This document shows positions 21,380 through 28,830 of a DNA stretch of 64,000 nt, one piece after another; the stretch's first letter is position 1; each line of letters opens with the position of its first letter. Position numbers and translations under genes: made by a program. The notes beneath the pieces were generated by a model that saw nothing but the letters and a program-made list of their open reading frames with translations, was not told the DNA's origin and did no database searches. Source of the stretch: Polyangia bacterium. GTDB lineage: Bacteria > Myxococcota_A > Polyangia > Nannocystales > Nannocystaceae. The stretch lies in NCBI GenBank assembly GCA_030429545.1, contig JAUIFF010000003.1:310001-374000 (forward strand), in the 5' to 3' direction.

Positions 21380-23749
21380 CTACATTCCGTGGTCGAGCGC
21401 GAACGCGGGCAAGAGATGTACACCACTTCCCCAGCGAGCCCGCTTCCATTGGCTCTCAAACGCCAATTCCCAGATCAGGGAGGTCCGCAGGACCCGCAGC
21501 GCCACCCCGCCCCGGCCGGTCGTCACCAGGTTTTTTTGCTCGGTCGGGTCGGCCCGCAGGTCGAACAACTGCTGGGCATCGGGCCCGCGCCCGCCGTTGT
21601 AGATGAGTTTGTGGTGGCCGACCACCACCGCCCGTGAACCATCTCCGCGCACCGCCACGGTCATGTGCGGCGGCGGGTTGGGATCGTCGACGACCTGCAA
21701 CAGGCTGGTGCCCTCCCACGCCGGCGGCAACTCGAGGCCGAGCAGGTCGACGATCGTCGGTGCCAGATCCATGAGGTCGACGGGCACCCGCACACGTCCC
21801 GGGGCGAGCAAACTCGGGGCACGGATCACAAGTGGCACCCGCAGGCTCTCCTCGTAGAGCGTAAACCCGTGCCCGGCACCCCCGTGTTCGTAAAATTCCT
21901 CGCCATGGAGCCCCATCAGCATGACGATCGATTCGTCGAGCTCACCGCGTTGCTCCAACTGGCTCAACAACATCCCCAGGGCCTGGTCGACGACTTCGAG
22001 CTCGCCACGGTAGAGGTCGTGGACATAGCCCCGCGCAGCCGCAGACGGTTCGGACTTGCCGAGGCGGACCTTGCCGATCCACAGGTGGGTCAGGTGCGGC
22101 AGTGGGACGTCGTCGCCATTGGGACGGTCGAGGTGTTCAATCGCCTCGCGCGGGGGGTCGTAGGGGGCCTGTGGGTCGTTGACATTGAGGTAGACAAACC
22201 GCGGCTTGGGTTTGCCGACAAGTTGCTCCTCGGCGATCTTGAGCACGGCCGTGGCATCGTTGCCGTCGGAGCTGCCGCGGGCCAGCGCGAGGATGTGATC
22301 GACGCCCTGGGTCAGCCCGCGCTCGACATTGAAGTCGGCGTTGGCCGTGACCACCAGGGTGTAGTAACCGGCCCGGTCGAGCACCTCGGGTAACAGCGTG
22401 ACGCCATCGGCGACGTAGGTGCCACGCAGGGTTTTGTGGCGCATCGGCGACGACGACGACAACCAACCCGCGTGGCTGGGAATGGCCCAGGGCGCAAGCG
22501 TGTAGGCGCGCTCAAACACCATACCCTCGCGGACCATTCGCTCGACAGCCGGCAGCGGCCGCCCTCCCGGATTTTGATGTAGACGCAACAAATCGGACGG
22601 CCTCGCACCTTCGATCGCCACGATGTAGACATTGCGAAGTTGTCGCGGCCGTCGGTCCTGGGGTGTCGACCGGTTGACCACAACATCGAGGCCTTCGATC
22701 CGCGCCTTCACATCGTCGCCCGAGCCCTCGACCGCGATCTCCAAGCGGATGGGGACATCGCCATGCCCGGAGAGGTCGACCTCAAACTCCTGCCCCGTGG
22801 GCCGCAACGGTTTGGAGGCCAGCTCAACCGGGGCGGTGCCAGCCCGATGGTCGGCATCGGTACTGACGCGCACGACCAGCTTGCCGCGCCCGCGGGCCGC
22901 CACCCGCAAATAGCCACGCCGCGGGGCCTGGAGATAGTAGGCCCAGCTACTGTCCCGATGCAGCTCGAGCGCGACCCCGTTGTCGGTCGGGACAATCCGA
23001 TAGGACCCGCGCAGGTTGGGCGGCGGACCCTCGCGGATCTGCTCGACCGGGCCGACTTCGACGGTGCGCACAGCTGCCGAGACAACATCTTCGCCGCGGG
23101 GCGCGGTGTGGCGAAAGTGCAGCCGGATCCGGTTGTCGCCCGGGTGAATCATCTCGGCCGGGAGTGTGAAGGTTCGGCGTTGCCAGGTCGACGACAGCCG
23201 GAGGTTGGCGAGGACATGCTCGTTGACCAGCACCGTCATCGATTGTTCCCCGTCGGCGGGGGCGAGTGGCAGGAGGTCGATCGCCATCCCGAGTGTCGAA
23301 GACCCATCGTCTGCCCGGTGTAACCCCGGGGCCAACGGCCCGTCGAGCGGCACCACAAAAGTCGCACCCTTGCCGCGGATCACCCCGGCGGACTGCCCCT
23401 GGACATCCTCCCCCAACATCCACGGCGAGTTGGTGGTGAGGTCGGTATGAATCGTTGCACGTACATGACCAAAGTCGGCGACGAGGCGCCCGCCAGCATG
23501 GACCACGGCACTCGGGCGCTGGGCCAACAGGTCGAGCCAGACGTCGGCGGCCGCGATCCGCGAGACCGGTGCGGGTGGCCCCAACACCGGAGCCTCCGGC
23601 ACGTTCGCCGGCCCAGCTGTTGTCGTCGCCGGCTGTTGGGTTGGACATCCGGCAGCCAACCCGACCCCGAGTACGGCCGCGCAGGTTTGTCGACAGGCCC
23701 GGGCTATCCGTCGTGCAAGCGTGCTTGGGTTTGTCCGTTCGGCAGTCAC
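21380..23749 (-). CDS. Sulfatase-fold lipoprotein with altered catalytic positions
   Basis: 789 residues. The N-terminal signal ends at C35 in GLAAGCPTQ. Residues about 60-350 are beta-rich, possibly jelly-roll or carbohydrate-binding modules. The rest follows the arylsulfatase/alkaline-phosphatase-superfamily fold (TLLPEVLDRAGYYTLVVTAN, FVYLNVNDPQAPYDPP, GLHGEEFYEHGGAGHGFTLYEE, DLMDLAPTIVDLLGL, QLFDLRADPTEQKNL). Key positions differ from active enzymes: the formylglycine motif C/S-x-P-S-R reads A-I-P-S-H, the first metal Asp region reads VAIEGARPSD, and the DHG metal motif reads LHG. It may be a non-catalytic or divergent member. It lies in the middle of a five-gene run. Confidence 0.8.
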   Translation of the reverse strand: MTAERTNPSTLARRIARACRQTCAAVLGVGLAAGCPTQQPATTTAGPANVPEAPVLGPPAPVSRIAAADVWLDLLAQRPSAVVHAGGRLVADFGHVRATIHTDLTTNSPWMLGEDVQGQSAGVIRGKGATFVVPLDGPLAPGLHRADDGSSTLGMAIDLLPLAPADGEQSMTVLVNEHVLANLRLSSTWQRRTFTLPAEMIHPGDNRIRLHFRHTAPRGEDVVSAAVRTVEVGPVEQIREGPPPNLRGSYRIVPTDNGVALELHRDSSWAYYLQAPRRGYLRVAARGRGKLVVRVSTDADHRAGTAPVELASKPLRPTGQEFEVDLSGHGDVPIRLEIAVEGSGDDVKARIEGLDVVVNRSTPQDRRPRQLRNVYIVAIEGARPSDLLRLHQNPGGRPLPAVERMVREGMVFERAYTLAPWAIPSHAGWLSSSSPMRHKTLRGTYVADGVTLLPEVLDRAGYYTLVVTANADFNVERGLTQGVDHILALARGSSDGNDATAVLKIAEEQLVGKPKPRFVYLNVNDPQAPYDPPREAIEHLDRPNGDDVPLPHLTHLWIGKVRLGKSEPSAAARGYVHDLYRGELEVVDQALGMLLSQLEQRGELDESIVMLMGLHGEEFYEHGGAGHGFTLYEESLRVPLVIRAPSLLAPGRVRVPVDLMDLAPTIVDLLGLELPPAWEGTSLLQVVDDPNPPPHMTVAVRGDGSRAVVVGHHKLIYNGGRGPDAQQLFDLRADPTEQKNLVTTGRGGVALRVLRTSLIWELAFESQWKRARWGSGVHLLPAFALDHGM

Positions 23750-23763
23750 GGGATGCGCTCCGC

Positions 23764-26544
23764 CTACCCAGGCTTCGGCGCAACCGCGGCCATTAGCAGG
23801 CGGCGCCGATCCGTGAAAATGGGTTGTGGCGGCTGGTCTGGGCCGACCGAGGCGACAAGTCCATCGAGCAACAGCGCCAGAACCCGCTCGCGTTGGGCGG
23901 TACTTTTGGACTGCGCCAAATCTTGTAACAGCAACAAAATTGCGGTTTCGCGCTGGGCCGGGGTGCCGGTGGTCGCCACAGCGATCGCCGCCGTCCGACG
24001 AACCTCGGGTTGGCCGGCATGCTTGGCGAGAACCAACCGACCCTCACGAACCTCGTGGGCGGGACACAGCAACCCCATCTTGCTCGGTAGTTGCTCGGGT
24101 TTGGCGTGACGCACCGCGGCCGCCCACTGCACCGGGGCGAGGGGGTCTGGGGTCAACTCGATCATCGGTTGGCCGCGGGCTTGCTCGAGCGCCGCCATGG
24201 CTGCCGGATGCCGCATCATGGCCATCGACTCGGGCCACAGCGCCTGGCGGATAAGCGACAGCGCAGTGTCGTCGAGTGGCCCACGGGCGGCGACCGAGCG
24301 GGCGACATCTTCGCGGGCATGCCAGCGTTCGGCGGCCGACAGCCCATCAAAGTATTCCGCGGTCTGGTGCATCAGGGCCTCGCGCGCAGCCGGGACTTCG
24401 GGGTCGCGTAGGGACTCGCCCATGGTTGTGTCGAGCAGTGCACGGACAACCAGTGCTTGCCGCAGGTCGTTGCTGTGTTCGGGCGGAAGATGCAAAATCG
24501 CCTGACGCAGACTGTGGGCCTCAAACTCGCGGTTGTCGGCGAGCCGACCAAAAGCCGCCGCCCGCCGCCAGTAGGCCTGGGGCTGGACCGAGGCGCCACC
24601 TGCAGCCTTGCTCAACATCTCGGCCTGCTCGCGCCGACCGGCGATCACCGCAAGCTCGGCTTGGAGCTCTAGCTGTGCACTCGAGAGGATCTGCGGGGCC
24701 TGGGACAACTCGTCGGCGAGGACTTCGGCGGTGACTTTGTGCCCGGCCTTGAGCATCACGGCCACCGAGTAACGCCCGGCACATGACAGCGAAATATCAG
24801 ACTCAATCGCGGTGCGCAGTTTTTGGGCCACCCCCGGGGAAATCGCGTCGGTCCGCGCCGCTCGCAGGGCCTTGGCCAAAGGACCGACGGCATCGCCGAC
24901 CATCAACTCGCGCAGGGTTGGGCAGGCACCCGGGTCGGGGCCTGGCTGCACCCGGGTGCGGGCAGCCTGCATCAGCAGTTTTTGTTGCTGTTGCACCCAT
25001 TTTTCGCCCATGACGCGAACGGCGACGCCACGGTCTTCGGTGCCCGAACAATTCTCGCTACACAGCGCGGTGTGGAGGGCAATCGCACTCCCGGCGGCGC
25101 GTTCAATCCCGACATCGCGGGCTGCTGCAACTGCGTCCATCACCGCGATCGCCTGCCACGGTTTGCCCGACGCGAGCCGGTGCCATGCCTCCTGGCGGGC
25201 CAAATCCTGGGCCTGCGCAACTCCGCCGGCATCGGCGTTGGTCAGGGCAAAGCGGGCAATTTCTAGGGCCTGATCGGCATTGTCGCCATTGCTACGCAGT
25301 CGCGCCAAGGTCAGCAGGTCGACCAATTTGACCTGGTCGACAGGACCGGTCGCAGCCCAGTGAACTGGCGCGGGCGCGGAAGCCCTTGCACCTACATCGA
25401 TATCGCTGGCTTCAGCTCCCTGCGCGCCGGAGTCGGCGACCGTCGGCTTGGCTGGTGCCCGGTTGCGCAACCCCGTTCCCAACTCAAACTCGACCGCCCG
25501 CAAATCGCCGACCAACGCGAGCACACGCCAGCCGTTGGACGCTGGAATCTCGGATTGCTCGCTCAGTCGCTCGAGTACGTTGGACAGGGCAATGCCGGCA
25601 CTGTCGGTGGTCGTCGGACGCGCGCTGTCGGTCCGCCCGAGCACATCTTGGTTGACCTGGGGCCCCTTGGCTTCGCCGAGGGTATAGGCCGGCCCGAGTA
25701 GCGAAAACCGCAGTCGAACATAGGCTTGCACGGCTGGCGAGTAGGCTGGGAGCGCCTTGTCGATACCATCGATCGGTTGGTTGCCGACCCACGCCCGTAG
25801 CGTGTCGTGGGTGACGAGGTCGACACCGAGCTCGCCGGCTAGGTCGGCGCGCAGCAACTCGACAACATCCTGGGGCGGCAGCTCAAACCCACGTAGGTGG
25901 GCGAGCCGAGCCACCGCAAGCGGCCCCTTGGCCTTGGCCTGCGCGAGGGCCTGCGCGATCGGGGCTGGTTGTGGTGGACAGTCGCTACACTCGGCCAAAG
26001 TCCGTTGCCCGCGGGCTTGCGCGGCGGCGGCCTGACCTATCTCGGTCACGAGCCGGGCATCTTCTGGCGCCGCCTCACACACACTCGCTACTCGGCGCAT
26101 GTCCTGGTCGGCGGCGAGGCCCTCATCCTCAGCCAAGAACTGACGGGCACGCTCACGCAGCAAGTCGCAGACATCGGTCCGCCCCTTGAGCGCCCGACTA
26201 TTGAGCGAGTGGGCGCGACTAAACCGGGTGAGTGCGATCCCACGAAGGCCCTGTTGAACCTCTAAATCGGCCAGGGCGACGAGCGAACGGACGTCGCCGG
26301 TGTGGCGAAAGTCGTGCATCAAAAATGCTCGGGCTTCGTCGATGCGACCGACCGCCGCCAGCGATGTTGCATATGCACGCCCGGGCTTGCCCTTGGGGAC
26401 ACGCCGACTGCCCTGAACATGCTCGATGACCTCGACGTGTTTACCCGCGGCTGCCAGTTTGGGAAGTTTGTGGTGGCACCCCGGCAACACCAGGGCAAAC
26501 ATCGCCCCGGTCAGCAGCCATTGGCGGGCGCGCCTAGCCACCAC
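23764..26544 (-). CDS. Large helical repeat lipoprotein (TPR/HEAT-like)
   Basis: About 926 residues. The frame is open to 26844, but the first 100 codons lie inside the preceding gene in another frame and read as Pro/Arg-rich nonsense. The GTG at 26544, preceded by GAGGCG and overlapping the upstream stop by 11 bp, starts a good signal with lipobox LVLPGCHHK (C23). The remainder is Ala/Leu/Arg-rich helical sequence with TPR-like pairs and no catalytic motif I can name. The overlap implies translational coupling to the upstream lipoprotein, suggesting that the two act together in the envelope. Confidence 0.7.
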   Translation of the reverse strand: MVARRARQWLLTGAMFALVLPGCHHKLPKLAAAGKHVEVIEHVQGSRRVPKGKPGRAYATSLAAVGRIDEARAFLMHDFRHTGDVRSLVALADLEVQQGLRGIALTRFSRAHSLNSRALKGRTDVCDLLRERARQFLAEDEGLAADQDMRRVASVCEAAPEDARLVTEIGQAAAAQARGQRTLAECSDCPPQPAPIAQALAQAKAKGPLAVARLAHLRGFELPPQDVVELLRADLAGELGVDLVTHDTLRAWVGNQPIDGIDKALPAYSPAVQAYVRLRFSLLGPAYTLGEAKGPQVNQDVLGRTDSARPTTTDSAGIALSNVLERLSEQSEIPASNGWRVLALVGDLRAVEFELGTGLRNRAPAKPTVADSGAQGAEASDIDVGARASAPAPVHWAATGPVDQVKLVDLLTLARLRSNGDNADQALEIARFALTNADAGGVAQAQDLARQEAWHRLASGKPWQAIAVMDAVAAARDVGIERAAGSAIALHTALCSENCSGTEDRGVAVRVMGEKWVQQQQKLLMQAARTRVQPGPDPGACPTLRELMVGDAVGPLAKALRAARTDAISPGVAQKLRTAIESDISLSCAGRYSVAVMLKAGHKVTAEVLADELSQAPQILSSAQLELQAELAVIAGRREQAEMLSKAAGGASVQPQAYWRRAAAFGRLADNREFEAHSLRQAILHLPPEHSNDLRQALVVRALLDTTMGESLRDPEVPAAREALMHQTAEYFDGLSAAERWHAREDVARSVAARGPLDDTALSLIRQALWPESMAMMRHPAAMAALEQARGQPMIELTPDPLAPVQWAAAVRHAKPEQLPSKMGLLCPAHEVREGRLVLAKHAGQPEVRRTAAIAVATTGTPAQRETAILLLLQDLAQSKSTAQRERVLALLLDGLVASVGPDQPPQPIFTDRRRLLMAAVAPKPG

Positions 26545-27262
26545 AGCCCAACGCCTCCTCGCCGCCAACTTCGTCGACGAGGCGTCCGAGCAGTCGCTGG
26601 TTGTCGCCGCCAAAGCTGGTGCGATTTTGAATGCATGCACACAGGTGTGGGAACGAAGGTTCGGGATCTCCGAGGGCGACATAGGCCTCGGCCAACCGCA
26701 GCCGGCTCTCGACCCGGTCGGGATGCCCCGAGACTTCTTTTTCGAGCATCTCGAGCCCGGTCTCGGAGTCGCCGTGTTTGACCAGGCGTGCCGGGGCGTT
26801 GACGTACAGCGAGCCCAACATCCGGACCACCGCACCTTCGCCATAGTCGGGCTCGGCTTCGAGGACTCGGCGGGCGTAGCTCTCGGCTTCGGTCACCAAC
26901 TTGCCGGCCTTGACCCCCCGCGCCTGGGCGAGGCGACCGGCCAGGGCTGCGCGGGCAAACGCGTAGTCATTGGAGCCGTCGTCGAGCTCGACCACCTTGT
27001 TGTAGGCATCCTTGCGGTCGGCCTTGCTGTCTTCACCGGCGTCGATCTTGGCTTCGAGCGCCCGGTAGATCTCGAGGGCCTGCTCCCCGCCCGAAACCTT
27101 CGGTGCGGCATCCCCCTCACCCGAGGACTCGACACCACCGGTCTCGCCGGGCGGCTTGGGCGGAGTCGTGTCCACCGGGGAGGTCTTGCAACCTGCGACC
27201 AACATCAGACACGCGAACGCTGAAATGAGCCTGTTCACAGACACGAGGCTTACCATACCCAT
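26534..27262 (-). CDS. Small TPR-like lipoprotein
   Basis: 242 residues from ATG 27262; an ATG two codons later is possible. The signal ends in MLVAGCKTS (C25), followed by a Pro/Gly/Ser tether and helical pairs (YARRVLEAEPDYGEGAVVRML, LRLAEAYVALGDPEPSF) of TPR type. It starts 22 bp after the stop of the periplasmic protein gene upstream, and its own stop overlaps the start of the next lipoprotein gene. Likely a scaffolding partner of the large lipoprotein; the function is inferred from arrangement only. Confidence 0.72.
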   Translation of the reverse strand: MGMVSLVSVNRLISAFACLMLVAGCKTSPVDTTPPKPPGETGGVESSGEGDAAPKVSGGEQALEIYRALEAKIDAGEDSKADRKDAYNKVVELDDGSNDYAFARAALAGRLAQARGVKAGKLVTEAESYARRVLEAEPDYGEGAVVRMLGSLYVNAPARLVKHGDSETGLEMLEKEVSGHPDRVESRLRLAEAYVALGDPEPSFPHLCACIQNRTSFGGDNQRLLGRLVDEVGGEEALGCGG

Positions 27263-27284
27263 GTGCGGCCGATAAGTGGACAGC

Positions 27285-28091
27285 TCAGCGACTCGCGCGC
27301 TCGTAGGCCCGAACTTCGCGGCGCAACCCGCCCCGCCGCAGGGGCATAAACCCCTGCAGACCAGCGGCTTCACACAATCCGTCGCGCCCACTACAAATTT
27401 CGGGAAGATGGGTGCGAAACGAAGCCCGCTCACGGGCCGAGGTCCGGGCAAATGCGACAACCACGGCGCGCGGGAAGTCTCGTGAGCTGCGCACGATCTC
27501 GAAGTGGTGTTGCAACCCAGAAAACCGGGCCATCTCGTGTTGTTCGACCATGGCGCACGGGACCGCTCCGGTCAGGACATCGGCCAGCGGCGTCGCTGAC
27601 TCGACCATTCGCACGCGCTGGCCGGCCAACAACTCGGGGGCGACGACCCGGTTCACAAACGTTTGGTCGGCCGCTGGAGAGATCGCGACCGACTGCGCCG
27701 GGCAGTGGTTTCTCCCGGCATGGCTGACCAACACAAATCGCGTGCGGGCCTGCGACGAGCCGATTAGTTCAACATCCTGTGAGCCCTGCAGCCGCAGGTA
27801 CGTCGCCAACGGCAACACGCCAAAGCTCGGCTGCTCGCGCACGGCCGCGGCCAAGCGTTGGGGGTCGGTCCCCTGTGTCCCGGTCAACACCAGCGGATCG
27901 GCCGGCATGCGATTGACCTCACCGGCGCGTGCAACCAAGTCTCGCGCGATCGCGGGATGCTGCGTGGGCGCCACCACCATCATGCGGCTAGGTGGGGAAG
28001 CCACGAGCGCACTCGGTACCGCCATGATCAGTGCCAAAAACCCGAGTTTGAGCAGCGCAGTCCATCCGTGAATCGCGTGGGGTTCGAGCAT
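27285..28091 (-). CDS. Periplasmic solute-binding-like protein (PhnD-like, tentative)
   Basis: 268 residues. A clear N-terminal hydrophobic segment (LLKLGFLALIMAVPSALVAS) is a signal peptide. The mature part, with APTQHPAIARDLVARAG, FGVLPLATYLRLQG, LVSHAGRNHC and the late PEICSGRDGLCEAAGL, resembles the two-lobed phosphate/phosphonate-type binding proteins often found alone in myxobacteria. No ABC permease or ATPase is nearby, so transport is doubtful; a sensing or accessory role for the downstream lipoproteins is possible. It is the first gene of the leftward run 28091-20322. Confidence 0.6.
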   Translation of the reverse strand: MLEPHAIHGWTALLKLGFLALIMAVPSALVASPPSRMMVVAPTQHPAIARDLVARAGEVNRMPADPLVLTGTQGTDPQRLAAAVREQPSFGVLPLATYLRLQGSQDVELIGSSQARTRFVLVSHAGRNHCPAQSVAISPAADQTFVNRVVAPELLAGQRVRMVESATPLADVLTGAVPCAMVEQHEMARFSGLQHHFEIVRSSRDFPRAVVVAFARTSARERASFRTHLPEICSGRDGLCEAAGLQGFMPLRRGGLRREVRAYERASR

Positions 28092-28163
28092 GACCCCACC
28101 ATGCTAAAGCAAAATCTTACATCTACCTACATATGGTAAATTCTGAACCGCCGGCACATCGTT

Positions 28164-28766
28164 GTGTACAAAAACTCAGTTTTCTTCGATGCTTCCCGGG
28201 TGTTGCCCCGGTCTGTTCGCACTGCCCTGCTCGCCAGCTTGCTGCTGGTCGGCGGCTCGGCTGCCTGCAAGCTCCGTCCGCAAACCGCGGGCTCGGCTGC
28301 AGTCCAGCGCGACATTGCTCCGGGTTTTTCGCTCGTCGACGAGCAGGGGCAGCAAGTCACCTTAGCGTCGGCAACCACAAACGGGCCGGTCGTACTCGTC
28401 TTCTATCGCGGCTTTTGGTGACCGTTTTGTCGCCGCCAGTTGGGCGCGCTTAGCAAACGCGATGCAGAGCTCAAGGCCCGTGGTGCCACAGTCTTGGGGA
28501 TCAGCGTCGACAAACCCGGGACCTCCAAAAACTTTCGCGCCAAGCAAAACCTCACCATGCCGCTACTGCACGACCCGCAGGCAGGGGTGGCCGATCAGTA
28601 CGGCGTGAAGATGCTCGAGATGCCACTGGCGATCCCTTCGGTGTTTGTCATCGACAAAAACCGGCAGATCATTTGGAAGCACGTTGGCGAGAACGTGCCC
28701 GACCGGCCGACCGTCGACGCCATCTTGGAGGCGCTCGACAGCTCTGCAAAATCGCCTCCCGGGTAG
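28164..28766 (+). CDS. Peroxiredoxin-like (SelL/AhpC-TSA type) lipoprotein; in-frame UGA read as selenocysteine
   Basis: 200 residues if UGA 28419-28421 is decoded as Sec86. The N-terminus has a signal with lipobox GGSAAC (C35). The redoxin fold reads FSLVDEQGQQVTLAS, VVLVFYRGFW, then UGA, then PFCRRQLGAL, ISVDKPG, VADQYGV and IPSVFVIDKNRQIIWKHVG. In cysteine homologues this site is FYRGxWCPxC, so UGA falls exactly on the peroxidatic Cys, and C89 would be the partner of a UxxC pair. The frame continues cleanly for 115 codons. A SECIS-like hairpin follows the UGA. Start uncertain: GTG 28164 or GTG 28200. It would be a thiol-based antioxidant in the periplasm. A nonsense mutation is the alternative. 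Confidence 0.8.
28429..28449 (+). promoter_or_regulatory. Candidate bacterial SECIS hairpin
   Basis: Just after the UGA, CG-C-CGCC (28431-28437) can pair with GGCGCG (28443-28448) with one bulged C, leaving the loop AGTTG. A guanosine is in the second loop position, 17 nt after the UGA. This fits the known bacterial rule of an apical-loop G within the first two bases, roughly 16-37 nt downstream. Drawn by eye, not by energy folding. Confidence 0.6.
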
Positions 28767-28830
28767 CTCGTTGTTGCGATGGCCCCCCGCGGTGTTTGGC
28801 GATCGCTCGCCTGTCGGGTATGCACGGCCT

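Noticed and set aside
26545..26844. N-terminal 100-codon extension of the large helical lipoprotein
   Set aside because: It overlaps the preceding gene in another frame, and a signal peptide with lipobox begins at GTG 26544.
28164..28421. Reading the redoxin as a truncated 85-residue gene or pseudogene
   Set aside because: The interrupting codon is TGA exactly at the catalytic Cys position, the downstream frame is intact and conserved, and a SECIS-like hairpin follows.
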